Shown piece by piece: positions 24,684 through 33,327 of a DNA stretch of 43,015 nucleotides. The position numbers and the translations under genes are program-made. The notes under the pieces are model-generated. The model ran no database searches. It saw only the letters and a program-made list of their open reading frames with translations, and was not told where the DNA came from. The stretch's first letter is position 1. Each line of letters starts with the position of its first letter. The stretch spans positions 1 through 43,015 of the forward strand of contig JADCHQ010000041.1 in assembly GCA_020248405.1 (NCBI GenBank), written 5' to 3'. The stretch comes from Rhodocyclaceae bacterium. Lineage in GTDB: Bacteria; Pseudomonadota; Gammaproteobacteria; Burkholderiales; Ga0077523.

Positions 24684-26114
24684 ATGACACCGCGCTACGA
24701 CCGCGCGCTGGTGTGGTTGCGCCGCGACCTGCGCGCCGAGGACCACGCGGCACTCCATCATGCCCTGCGCGAGGCGCGCGCGGTACGCTGCGTGTTCGTG
24801 TTCGACACCGACATTCTCCATGCCTTGCCTTCACGCGCCGACCGCCGGGTGGAGTTCATCTGGCACGCGGTGGCGCAATTGCGCACGGCGCTCGAGGCCC
24901 TGGGCGGCGGCCTGGCGGTGCTGCACGGTTGCGCGCGCGAGCTGGTGCCGGCCCACGCCGCCGCCATTGGCGCCGACGCGGTGTACTGCGCCCACGACTA
25001 CGAGCCCCAGGCCGTGGAGCGCGATGCGGCCGTGGAGCGCGCACTGCACCACAGCGGGCGGCGGCTGCACAGCTTCCGCGACCAGGCGGTGTTCGAAAAG
25101 TCGGAGCTGCTCACTCAGGCGGGCAAGCCCTTCACCGTGTTCACGCCCTACAAGAATGCGTGGTTGAAGGCGCTGGACCCTGGCCGGCTGGCGCCCCTGC
25201 CCGTGGCGACCCATGCCGCCGCCTTCGAGCCCGAGCCGGCTGCGCCGCTGCCCTCGCTCCAGGCCATGGGCTTTGGCGAAACCAACCTCACGTCGCTGGC
25301 CTTGCCCCTGGGCGCCTCGGGTGCGCGCCAGCTGCTCGAGGATTTTCGCGGCCGCATGGACGGCTATCGCGAGCGGCGGGACTATCCCGCCGTGCGCGGG
25401 CCTTCCTATCTGTCCGTGCATCTGCGCTTCGGCACCATCGGCGTGCGCGAACTGGCTCGCGAGGCCCATGCCCGCCGCGGCGAAGGCGCTGCCGCCTGGC
25501 TGTCGGAACTCATCTGGCGAGACTTCTATTTCCAGATCCTGTGGCACCACCCGCACGTGGTGGAGGGCGCCTTCCGGCGCGAATTCGACGCCCTGCGCTT
25601 TCCCGATCACCCGGACCGGTTCGCCGCGTGGTGCGAGGGCCGCACCGGCTATCCCCTGGTGGATGCCGCCGTGCGCCAGCTCAACCAGACCGGCTACATG
25701 CATAACCGGCTGCGCATGGTGGCAGCCTCCTTCCTGGTGAAGGACCTGCACGTGCATTGGCGCCAGGGCGAGCGCTACTTCGCCGACCACCTCAACGACT
25801 TCGACTTGTCGGCCAACAATGGCGGCTGGCAGTGGGCCGCTTCCACCGGCTGCGATGCCCAGCCGTGGTTTCGCATCTTCAACCCCGTCACCCAATCGGA
25901 AAAATTCGACGCCGACGGCCGTTTCATCCGGCTGTACGTGCCGGAGCTGGCAACGCTGCCAGCGAAGTTCGTTCACGCGCCTTGGATGCTGCCGCCTCTG
26001 GAACAGCAGGCGCTGGGCGTGGTGATCGGCCGCGACTACCCCGCACCGGTGGTGGACCACGCCACTGCCCGGGCGGAAACGCTGCGCTTGTTCGGGGCGA
26101 TCCGGGAGGGGTAG
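24684..26114 (+). CDS. phrB: class I CPD photolyase
   Basis: 476 aa. N-terminal antenna domain from ALVWLRRDLRAEDHAAL; helical FAD domain with GYPLVDAAVRQLNQTGYMHNRLRMV, then LSANNGGWQWAASTGCDAQPWFRIFNPVTQSEKFD. These are the class I photolyase signatures for FADH binding and lesion docking. It splits cyclobutane pyrimidine dimers with near-UV/blue light; folate is the usual antenna. Last gene of the plus-strand run; the downstream gene is convergent. Confidence 0.95.
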   Translation: MTPRYDRALVWLRRDLRAEDHAALHHALREARAVRCVFVFDTDILHALPSRADRRVEFIWHAVAQLRTALEALGGGLAVLHGCARELVPAHAAAIGADAVYCAHDYEPQAVERDAAVERALHHSGRRLHSFRDQAVFEKSELLTQAGKPFTVFTPYKNAWLKALDPGRLAPLPVATHAAAFEPEPAAPLPSLQAMGFGETNLTSLALPLGASGARQLLEDFRGRMDGYRERRDYPAVRGPSYLSVHLRFGTIGVRELAREAHARRGEGAAAWLSELIWRDFYFQILWHHPHVVEGAFRREFDALRFPDHPDRFAAWCEGRTGYPLVDAAVRQLNQTGYMHNRLRMVAASFLVKDLHVHWRQGERYFADHLNDFDLSANNGGWQWAASTGCDAQPWFRIFNPVTQSEKFDADGRFIRLYVPELATLPAKFVHAPWMLPPLEQQALGVVIGRDYPAPVVDHATARAETLRLFGAIREG

Positions 26115-26119
26115 TCCCA

Positions 26120-26138
26120 AGCCGCGCACCCAGCGGCT
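26120..26138. terminator. hairpin between convergent phrB and hslO
   Basis: AGCCGC (26120-26125) and GCGGCT (26133-26138) pair around a 7-base loop. No T-run on either side, so termination strength is uncertain. Confidence 0.3.
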
Positions 26139-26153
26139 CGCTTGGCCAGGCCC

Positions 26154-27023
26154 TCAGTGCCGAGTGGCCGAGCCGAAGCTCTGCACCTCCTGGGCAAACA
26201 CCTGCTCGGCGTCCACGGCATCAAGGTTGTAGCGCTTGCGGCAAAACTCGCAGGTCACCTCCACGCTGCCGCGCTCGGCCACGATGGAGCGCACCTCATC
26301 GCGGCCGAGCATGCGCAGCATTCCCACCACACGCTGGTGCGAGCACGAGCAGCGAAACGAAAGCGTCGTGGGTTCGAACACCCGCACGTCTTCCTCGTGG
26401 AACAGGCGCCGGATCACGGTCTGGGCCGGCAAACCGAGCAATTCCGCGCGACGCAGGGTGGCGCCCAGATGCGTGATGCGGTTCCAGGTGTCGGGGTCCT
26501 CGTCCTCGGCGGCGGGCAGACGCTGAAGCAGCATGCCCGCGGACTGGCCGTCGTCACAGGCAAGCTGGATGCGGGTCTCGATCTGCTCCGAGGCCGCCAT
26601 GTAGGCTTCCAGCGCCTGCGCCACGCTGTCGGCTTCCAGAGCCACGATGCCCTGGTATGACTGCGTACCATCCTTCGGGACGAGGGTGATGGCGAAGCGC
26701 CCGTGGCCCAGCAGCGCGCGCAGGGGCGACTGCGGCAGGTCGCCGTCCCAACTGGCGGTGGCGCGCAGCGTGCCCTCGCTGGTGACCTCCACCACCACCA
26801 GCTTCACCGGGCCGTCGCCCTGCATCTGAAGGATGAGCGAGCCGTCGAACTTGAGCGTGGCCGACAGCAGCGCGCCGGCGGACATCAGTTCTCCCAGGAG
26901 CTGGCGCAGGGGTGCAGGGTAGTCGTGGCGTTCGAGCACCGCGCGCCAGGTGGCGTCCAGATGCACCAGCAGGCCGCGCACGGCGGTGCGTTCGAAGACA
27001 AAGCGTTGCAGGCTGTCGCGCAT
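26154..27023 (-). CDS. hslO: redox-regulated chaperone Hsp33
   Basis: 289 aa. Cytoplasmic holdase that is switched on when oxidants release zinc from its C-terminal cysteines. N-terminal domain starts DSLQRFVFERTAVRGLLVHL; the redox switch is FRCSCSHQRV (C-x-C) and VTCEFCRKRYNL (C-x-x-C). All four cysteines are present. Transcribed with, and 35 bases away from, the upstream acyl-CoA synthetase gene. An oxidative-stress chaperone facing the photo-oxidative cluster is a sensible but not proven link. Confidence 0.95.
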   Translation of the reverse strand: MRDSLQRFVFERTAVRGLLVHLDATWRAVLERHDYPAPLRQLLGELMSAGALLSATLKFDGSLILQMQGDGPVKLVVVEVTSEGTLRATASWDGDLPQSPLRALLGHGRFAITLVPKDGTQSYQGIVALEADSVAQALEAYMAASEQIETRIQLACDDGQSAGMLLQRLPAAEDEDPDTWNRITHLGATLRRAELLGLPAQTVIRRLFHEEDVRVFEPTTLSFRCSCSHQRVVGMLRMLGRDEVRSIVAERGSVEVTCEFCRKRYNLDAVDAEQVFAQEVQSFGSATRH

Positions 27024-27058
27024 GGGACGGTCCGGACGGGGTGACGCGGGCGGCGGGC

Positions 27059-28690
27059 TCAGGAGTGGCCGTTTTCGCGCAGCGCGCGCCGCTGCACCTT
27101 GCCGGTGGTGGTCATGGGCAGCGTGGCGGTGAATTCGAACAGCCGCGGCACCTGGTAGGGCGCGAGTCGCGCGCGCACGTGCGCTTGCAGCTCGGCCTCG
27201 AGCGCGGCGCCAGGGGTGTGGCCTGCGGTGAGCACCACCACGGCCTTGACGAGGCTGCCGCGATCAGCGTCCGGCACGCCGATCACCGCGGCGTTGGCCA
27301 CGGCCGGATGGCGCAGCAGGCAGTTTTCCACTTCCGCGGGGCCGATGCGGTAGCCGGCGCTCTTGATCACGTCGTCGGTGCGGCCGTGGTACCAGTAGTA
27401 GCCCTGCTCGTCGCGCACCGCCACGTCTCCGGTGCGGGCCCACGGGCCCTTGAACTTCGCCGCGGTCGCACCGGGATTGTTCCAGTAGCCCAGGAACATC
27501 ACCGGATCGCCCTCGTGGTGCACGGCGATCTCGCCAGGTTGGCCGTCGGGCACCGGGTCGCCGCGCTCATCCAGCAGCGCGATGCGGTGGCCGGGATAGG
27601 GTTTCCCCATGGCGCCCGGGCGGGGTTCGAACACCCGCGCGCAACCGCCCACCACGTAGTTCATCTCCGTCTGCCCGAAGATCTCGTTGATGGTCACGCC
27701 GAGGGATTCGCGCGCCCAGGCGTGCACCGTCTCGCCCACCGCCTCGCCACCGCTCATGAGGCTGCGCAGTCCCAGGCCGAACCGGCGCCGCGGCTCGCGC
27801 ACTTCCTTCATGATCATCTTCAGCGCGGTGGGAAAGAGGAAGGCGTTGCGCACGCCGTATTTCGCCATCAGGGCGCAGGCGTGCTCGGGGTCGAAGCGGC
27901 CCCGGTAGGCTACCAGCGGCATGCCGTAGTGCCACGCGGGCAGCAACGCGTCGAACAGCCCGCCCGTCCAGGCCCAGTCCGCGGGCGACCAGAAGAGGTC
28001 GCCGGGCTCGGGGAAGAAATCGTGGGAGCAGGCGAAGCCCGGCAGGTTGCCGATCAGCGTGCGGTGCGCGAGCAGAGCGCCCTTCGGGGGTCCGGTGGTG
28101 CCGCTGGTGTAGATGATGAGGGCAGGATCATCGGCGTGGGTATCGAGGCATTCCCACTGGTCGGCGGCACGGTCCAGCAGTTCTTCCCAGGGTGCCACTG
28201 CCGTCTCCCGCGCACCGGCAACGCCGATGATGTGGGTCAGGCCCGGCAGCCGGTCGCGCGCCGCCAGCAGTTTCGGCAGCGTGTCGGGATCGGCGATGGC
28301 CACTTTTGCCCCCGCATCCGCGAGGCGATATTCGAGCGCCTCGGCACCGAACAGGTGTGACAGCGGCAGGGCAATGGCGCCCATCTGGTAACACGCAACG
28401 TGGGCGATGGCCGTCTCCGGGCGCTGCGGCAGCACGATGGCCACCCGCTCGCCGCGGTCCACGCCCATTGCCCGCAAGGCATTGGAGAGCCTGTTCGCGG
28501 CCGCCTGCACCTGGGCGAAGGTGTGGGTGGCGGTGGCGCCGCACTCGTCCTCGAAGTGCAGCGCCACGCGACGCGGATCGGCGGCGTGGCGGCCGCACAC
28601 ATCCCGGGCGATGTTGTAGCGCGACGGCACGCGCCAGCGGAAGCGCCCGGTCAATGCCTCATAAGCGCGTGCCGTGCGCGGCAGCTCCAT
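27059..28690 (-). CDS. AMP-dependent acyl-CoA synthetase
   Basis: 543 aa from the ATG at 28690; a TTG at 28732 would add 14 residues and neither has a clear ribosome site. Adenylate-forming family: P-loop LIIYTSGTTGPPKGALLAHR, FGQTEMN (A5), YYWYHGRTDDVIKSAGYRIG (hinge) and TTTGKVQRRAL with the catalytic Lys. It activates a carboxylate through an acyl-AMP to a CoA thioester; the medium-chain/acetate-type layout is visible but the chain length cannot be told. 48 bases downstream of the ArnT-like gene. Confidence 0.88.
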   Translation of the reverse strand: MELPRTARAYEALTGRFRWRVPSRYNIARDVCGRHAADPRRVALHFEDECGATATHTFAQVQAAANRLSNALRAMGVDRGERVAIVLPQRPETAIAHVACYQMGAIALPLSHLFGAEALEYRLADAGAKVAIADPDTLPKLLAARDRLPGLTHIIGVAGARETAVAPWEELLDRAADQWECLDTHADDPALIIYTSGTTGPPKGALLAHRTLIGNLPGFACSHDFFPEPGDLFWSPADWAWTGGLFDALLPAWHYGMPLVAYRGRFDPEHACALMAKYGVRNAFLFPTALKMIMKEVREPRRRFGLGLRSLMSGGEAVGETVHAWARESLGVTINEIFGQTEMNYVVGGCARVFEPRPGAMGKPYPGHRIALLDERGDPVPDGQPGEIAVHHEGDPVMFLGYWNNPGATAAKFKGPWARTGDVAVRDEQGYYWYHGRTDDVIKSAGYRIGPAEVENCLLRHPAVANAAVIGVPDADRGSLVKAVVVLTAGHTPGAALEAELQAHVRARLAPYQVPRLFEFTATLPMTTTGKVQRRALRENGHS

Positions 28691-28738
28691 GACGCTATCG
28701 ACGATGTTCTCCACGGCGGTCACGGTCTGCAAGGCGTT

Positions 28739-30427
28739 TCAGTGCGTCCCGCGCTCATCTGCCCGGGGTATGCCCGGGCGGTACAGGCGCAGGCGCTCCC
28801 GCTCGTCGCCCGGGCGGCTGCCTTCCCACACCAAGGTCCAGGGCTCGCGCATCGGGTCCGTCTCACGATCCCCTTCCACTACCAGCAACGGACAATCCTC
28901 GGCGCGCGCGCCGGCCTCTACCCGCCGTGTCACCACGCTTGCGTGGTAGTGCAGCACCCCGCGCATGGACTCGCTCAGGGAAATGCTCGACAGGCAGGCC
29001 GCTTCGGCGGGCAGGTGTGCACGCAGGGATAGGGCCACACCCCGGTAGGACTTGGCGTTGTCCACCCACGCCACCATCAGCGTCATGGTGGCTATCCAGA
29101 AGGCCGTGGCGCCGCTGGCCCAGGCCACGATGGGCCGCTCGGGCGAGCGGCGCACGTTGAACATGGCTATCAGCCAGGCCAGCGTGGCGGCGGCGGCGAT
29201 GGCCACCAGCAGCGGGCTTCGCACCGGCTGGTAGCCCGGCTCCATGCGGGCCATGTGGGCCGAGGCGCGAGCCGGCACCCCGAGGTCCACGGCCGACCAG
29301 TAGAACCACGCCACTGCCAGGAAGAACAGGAAGAACATCAGGGAGAACCAGAACAGCGCGTAGGCCGCGCCACGCGGCACGCTGGGCAGCCCCGGCACAG
29401 CCAGCAGCACCAGCGGCACCAGCAGCGGCAGGGCCATCAGTTCGCGCGGTTCGTGTGCGCCCGCCAGAACCATCAACGAGACGGCAAACAGGGTGAGCGG
29501 GATGCGCCACTGCGCATCGAGAAGCCGCCGCCTGGCTTGCCAGAGCGACCACAACGATAAGGGCAGCACCGGCCAGGCGAACCAAGACAGCGCCGCAATG
29601 AATCTGAGCTTCGAACCCGCACCGGCCTCCGCACGACCCGTGCCCATGTAGCGGCCGATTTCTTCGATCCACAACCACTCGCGCAGCAGCGCCGGGTCGC
29701 GCAGGTGCAGGGCGACGGGCCAGGCGGCCAGAAGCGGGCCGGCCACCAGCACCGCCAGCCCGCAGCCACGCAGCGCGGCGGCGCGCCGGTCGCCGCCGCC
29801 CAGCAGCGGCTCGAGCAGGGTGGCGGCCAGCAAGGCCAGCGCGGGCACCAGGCCCTTGGCCAGAAACGCCAAACCAATGGCCAGGCCCATGGCCGCGCCT
29901 GCAAGCATGGTGCGTCGAGGCAGCAGCACCAGTGCCCAGGCGAACAAGGCGAAGGCCGCCAGCAGCGCGTTGTCCGGCACCACCTGGTGGCCGGGTTGCA
30001 CCAGGCCTACGCAACCCATCAGCATGAGCGGTGCCACCCACGCCCGGCCTTGGCCGAGCCATTCGCGCGCGGCCGCCGCCACGAGCCAGAAGGCCGCTCC
30101 CAGGAAAAGCACATTCACGAATCGTGCGCCGTCGTGCAGCGGCATCAGCGGTTGCAGCAGCGCGGCCATGGCTGCCGAGGCGGCAAGGTACAGCGGTGGC
30201 GAACGCAACCAAGGCTCGCCGGCCAGGGACGGTACCAGCCAGTCGCCCGTTTGCAGCATCTGGAACACCGCACCGAAGGCCTGCGCCTCGTTGGGTTTCC
30301 AGGGGTCTCGGCCCACCAGTCCCGGAATCATCCACAGCACGCACAGCGCGCCCACGAGCGCGGCAGGCCTGCGCTCGATGAAGGCCACGAGCGGTGCAAA
30401 GCGAAGGGTCTGCGCGCCGAGGATCAT
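28739..30427 (-). CDS. ArnT/PMT-like GT-C glycosyltransferase
   Basis: 562 aa integral membrane protein with about 11-12 hydrophobic segments. The first periplasmic loop has GRDPWKPNEAQAFGAVFQML followed by LAGEPWLRSPPLY, the acidic-motif pattern of ArnT/PMT GT-C enzymes, which move sugars from undecaprenyl or dolichyl phosphate. A periplasmic C-terminal part follows LPAEAACLSSI. Likely modifies lipid A or another envelope glycan; donor unknown. Start at ATG 30427, no clear Shine-Dalgarno. It lies downstream of rpmE2 behind that gene's terminator. Confidence 0.82.
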   Translation of the reverse strand: MILGAQTLRFAPLVAFIERRPAALVGALCVLWMIPGLVGRDPWKPNEAQAFGAVFQMLQTGDWLVPSLAGEPWLRSPPLYLAASAAMAALLQPLMPLHDGARFVNVLFLGAAFWLVAAAAREWLGQGRAWVAPLMLMGCVGLVQPGHQVVPDNALLAAFALFAWALVLLPRRTMLAGAAMGLAIGLAFLAKGLVPALALLAATLLEPLLGGGDRRAAALRGCGLAVLVAGPLLAAWPVALHLRDPALLREWLWIEEIGRYMGTGRAEAGAGSKLRFIAALSWFAWPVLPLSLWSLWQARRRLLDAQWRIPLTLFAVSLMVLAGAHEPRELMALPLLVPLVLLAVPGLPSVPRGAAYALFWFSLMFFLFFLAVAWFYWSAVDLGVPARASAHMARMEPGYQPVRSPLLVAIAAAATLAWLIAMFNVRRSPERPIVAWASGATAFWIATMTLMVAWVDNAKSYRGVALSLRAHLPAEAACLSSISLSESMRGVLHYHASVVTRRVEAGARAEDCPLLVVEGDRETDPMREPWTLVWEGSRPGDERERLRLYRPGIPRADERGTH

Positions 30428-30502
30428 GACGTGATGGGAACGGCGTGGGGGAGAGAGACGGTAGACACCATTCTAGGGGGCCCGGTGCCGAGGCCTGGAA
30501 AC

Positions 30503-30524
30503 AAAAAAGGCAGCCAAGGCTGCC
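30503..30524 (-). terminator. Rho-independent terminator of rpmE2
   Basis: On the minus strand GGCAGCC-TT-GGCTGCC (30524-30509) is a perfect 7-bp stem followed by TTTTTT (30508-30503). It lies 33 bases after the rpmE2 stop. Clear example of an intrinsic terminator. Confidence 0.9.
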
Positions 30525-30556
30525 TTTCGACTATCGGGTGGACGACTGGCTCGCCG

Positions 30557-30817
30557 TCACTTGGCGGCCTTGCGGCCGTAGCGCTGGTTGAATTTTTCGA
30601 TGCGCCCCGCGGTGTCCACCACCTTGTGCTTGCCGGTGTAGAAGGGGTGCGAGGCGGAGGAGACCTCGATACGAATCACCGGGTACTCCTTGCCGTCTTC
30701 CCACTTCATGGTTTCGCGATTCTTCGTCTCGATGGTGGAGCGCGTCAGAAACGAGAAGTTGGCGCTCGCGTCGGAAAAAATCACGTCCTTGTATTCGGGA
30801 TGAATGCCCTGCTTCAT
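30557..30817 (-). CDS. rpmE2: 50S ribosomal protein L31 type B
   Basis: 86 aa from the ATG at 30817; the frame is open upstream, but homology begins at [16 protein letters not shown]. It has no CxxC zinc motif, so this is the C-minus (type B) paralogue that replaces zinc-bound L31 when zinc is low. Adjacent to rho, the usual rho-rpmE neighbourhood. The interval to rho is 133 bases and contains an AT-poor leader. Confidence 0.95.
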   Translation of the reverse strand: MKQGIHPEYKDVIFSDASANFSFLTRSTIETKNRETMKWEDGKEYPVIRIEVSSASHPFYTGKHKVVDTAGRIEKFNQRYGRKAAK

Positions 30818-30950
30818 GGCTGGAATCCTGTAGCTGCCCGGCATTGCCGACCGCCGGCGGGTTGTGTCCGGGCGCAGCCCGCCTCTAGACGAAGGGCGCG
30901 GATTCTCCGCGATTTGCCCGGGCTTGGCAAGGCTTCGGCGCCACCCGAGG

Positions 30951-32210
30951 CTAGCCCCGCCGCATGGAGTCGAAGAAGTCGGCGTTGCCCTTGGTGGCAC
31001 GCAGCTTGTCCACCAGGAATTCGGTGGCCTCGAGCTCGTCCATGGGATAGAGCAGCTTGCGCAGGATCCAGACCTTTTGAAGGATCTCCTGCTTGAGCAG
31101 CAGTTCCTCGCGGCGCGTGCCGGAGCGGTTCACGTTGATGGCCGGGTAGATGCGCTTCTCGGCCATGCGCCGATCCAGGTGGATCTCCATGTTGCCCGTG
31201 CCCTTGAACTCCTCGTAGATCACGTCGTCCATGCGCGAACCCGTGTCGATGAGGGCCGTGGCGATGATGGTGAGGCTGCCGCCCTCCTCGATGTTGCGGG
31301 CCGCGCCGAAGAAGCGCTTGGGCCGCTGCAGGGCGTTGGCATCCACGCCGCCGGTGAGCACCTTGCCCGAGGCCGGCACCACGGTGTTGTAGGCGCGCGC
31401 CAGCCGCGTGATTGAATCGAGCAGAATCACCACGTCCTTCTTGTGCTCCACCAGGCGCTTGGCCTTCTCCAGCACCATCTCGGCCACCTGCACGTGGCGG
31501 GTGGCCGGCTCGTCGAAGGTGGAGGACACCACCTCACCGCGCACCGAGCGCTGCATCTCTGTGACCTCTTCCGGGCGCTCGTCGATGAGCAACACAATGA
31601 GATAGATGTCCGGGTGATTGGCCATCAGCGAGTGGGCGATGTGCTGCAGCATGACCGTCTTGCCGCTCTTTGGGCTCGCCACCAGCAGGCCGCGCTGCCC
31701 CTTGCCGATGGGCGCGATGATGTCGATGATGCGCCCGGTGAGATTTTCCTCGGACTTGATGTCCCTCTCTAGGACGAAGGGCTCGTCGGGGAACAGCGGC
31801 GTGAGGTTCTCGAAGAGAATCTTGTTCTTGGTGTTCTCGGGCGGCTCGTTGTTGACCCGGTCCACCTTGACCAGCGCGAAATAGCGCTCGCCGTCCTTGG
31901 GGGTGCGGATCTCGCCTTCGATGGAGTCGCCGGTGTGAAGGTTGAAGCGGCGGATCTGCGAGGGGCTCACGTAGATGTCGTCGGGACCCGCCAGGTAGGA
32001 GGTATCGGGCGATCTGAGAAAGCCGAAGCCGTCGGGCAATACCTCGACAGTCCCGTCGCCGAAGATGCTTTCGCCCTTCTTCGCGGCGTTCCTGAGCAGC
32101 GCGAAGATCAGGTCCTGCTTGCGCATCCGGTTGGCGTTCTCGATCTCATGGGTCTGGGCCATGTCGACGAGTTCCGTGACGTGCAGGTGCTTCAGGTCGG
32201 AGAGGCGCAT
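30951..32210 (-). CDS. rho: transcription termination factor Rho
   Basis: 419 aa. Hexameric RNA helicase that releases transcripts. N-terminal RNA-binding domain (MRLSDLKHL to about 130, with [21 protein letters not shown]), then the ATPase: Walker [25 protein letters not shown]-loop region and R-loop [26 protein letters not shown]. Length is normal. trxA is 148 bases upstream on the same strand; the gap holds GC-rich inverted repeats (GGCCGG/CCGGCC) that may act in rho autoregulation. Confidence 0.97.
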   Translation of the reverse strand: MRLSDLKHLHVTELVDMAQTHEIENANRMRKQDLIFALLRNAAKKGESIFGDGTVEVLPDGFGFLRSPDTSYLAGPDDIYVSPSQIRRFNLHTGDSIEGEIRTPKDGERYFALVKVDRVNNEPPENTKNKILFENLTPLFPDEPFVLERDIKSEENLTGRIIDIIAPIGKGQRGLLVASPKSGKTVMLQHIAHSLMANHPDIYLIVLLIDERPEEVTEMQRSVRGEVVSSTFDEPATRHVQVAEMVLEKAKRLVEHKKDVVILLDSITRLARAYNTVVPASGKVLTGGVDANALQRPKRFFGAARNIEEGGSLTIIATALIDTGSRMDDVIYEEFKGTGNMEIHLDRRMAEKRIYPAINVNRSGTRREELLLKQEILQKVWILRKLLYPMDELEATEFLVDKLRATKGNADFFDSMRRG

Positions 32211-32358
32211 GGTGCGATGGGGGAGGGGGAGTGCCTGGGGGTTGTTGCGGGAGGGCCGGTGAGGCCCCTGGGGAAGGCCGGGCGGGGTGCCCGGCGGCGG
32301 GGCGGCTTGGCCGGAACCGGCCCTCGCCCTGAGAATATGACCGCGACGCTAGCGCCGT

Positions 32359-32691
32359 TTACAACACGCTGTCAATGAAAGCCTTGAGCTGCGATTTGGG
32401 CACCGCGCCCACTTTCTGAGCCTCGAGCTGGCCGCCCTTGAAGATTTGCAGCGTGGGAATGCCCTTGATGCCGTACTGAGACGGCGTGCGGCTGTTTTCG
32501 TCGATGTTGATCTTCGCCACCTTGAGCTTGCCCGCATATTCGCCGGCCAGCTCGTCCAGCGCCGGGGCGATCATCTTGCAGGGGCCGCACCATTCAGCCC
32601 AGAAATCCACCAGCACGGGGGTGTCGGCCTTGAGAACCTCGTCCTCGAAGGTTTCGTCGGTAATGTGATGAATATGGGCGGACTCGCTCAT
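32359..32691 (-). CDS. trxA: thioredoxin
   Basis: 110 aa. Redox-active WCGPCK with the thioredoxin-fold context [18 protein letters not shown] and the cis-Pro IPTLQIF. Cytoplasmic disulfide reductase. GAGGA lies 8 bases before the ATG. trxA-rho-rpmE2 order is common in beta and gammaproteobacteria. Divergent from fdxA with 279 bases between. Confidence 0.97.
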   Translation of the reverse strand: MSESAHIHHITDETFEDEVLKADTPVLVDFWAEWCGPCKMIAPALDELAGEYAGKLKVAKINIDENSRTPSQYGIKGIPTLQIFKGGQLEAQKVGAVPKSQLKAFIDSVL

Positions 32692-32815
32692 GAACGACTT
32701 CCTCGGCGGTTACAGGGGCAGTTAGGGAGCGCGGCAATTCCCGGTCGGGGCGCGCGGAAGGGAGGCGTAATGCTAGCCAAAAACGCCCGAGGCTGCCAAG
32801 CCGGGCTGGCGCCTG

Positions 32816-32844
32816 CTGTCACCGCTTCATGGCGCCGTTACAAT
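32816..32844 (+). promoter_or_regulatory. candidate sigma70 promoter for fdxA
   Basis: CTGTCA (32816-32821) as -35 and TACAAT (32839-32844) as -10, 17 bases apart, about 120 bases before the fdxA ATG. The 279-base trxA-fdxA interval shows no other clear element. Confidence 0.4.
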
Positions 32845-32970
32845 TCGACTCGGAACACCGCGGGCGAACCGCCGGCGATGATCATGGTCATGGCGCGGGC
32901 GAGCCTCGCGGCGCACCTCCGATCGCTTCCCGCACCCGCTTTTCCCCACAGCAATCCAGGGCAGGCAAAC

Positions 32971-33294
32971 ATGGCTTATGTCGTTACCGAAAGCTGCATC
33001 AAGTGCAAGTACACCGACTGCGTGGACGTGTGTCCGGTGGACTGTTTCCGCGAGGGGCCGAATTTCCTCGTGATCGACCCCGACGAGTGCATCGACTGCA
33101 CGCTCTGCGTGGCCGAGTGCCCGGTGGAGGCGATCTACGCCGAGGACGACGTACCTGCCGAGCAGCGTGATTTCATCGAAATCAACCGCGAACTCGCCAA
33201 GCAGTGGGAGCCCATCATCGAGAAGAAAGACGCCTTGCCCGACGCCGACGACTGGAAAGGCAAGCCCGGCAAGCGCGCCCAACTCGAGCGCTGA
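32971..33294 (+). CDS. fdxA: seven-iron ferredoxin FdxA
   Basis: 107 aa from the ATG at 32971; the frame is open upstream but homology starts at [17 protein letters not shown]. Two cluster motifs: [17 protein letters not shown], in which one site gives a [3Fe-4S], and [16 protein letters not shown] for a [4Fe-4S]. The C-terminal extension ([26 protein letters not shown]) is typical of FdxA. Small soluble electron carrier. Next gene starts 33 bases later. Confidence 0.95.
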   Translation: MAYVVTESCIKCKYTDCVDVCPVDCFREGPNFLVIDPDECIDCTLCVAECPVEAIYAEDDVPAEQRDFIEINRELAKQWEPIIEKKDALPDADDWKGKPGKRAQLER

Positions 33295-33327
33295 GGGAGG
33301 CTGCGCCGTCGTGTCCACGGCGGCGCC

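Noticed and set aside
16338..26114. RpoE/ChrR control of the lipid genes
   Set aside because: No sigma factor or anti-sigma gene in the window; LitR is the visible regulator.
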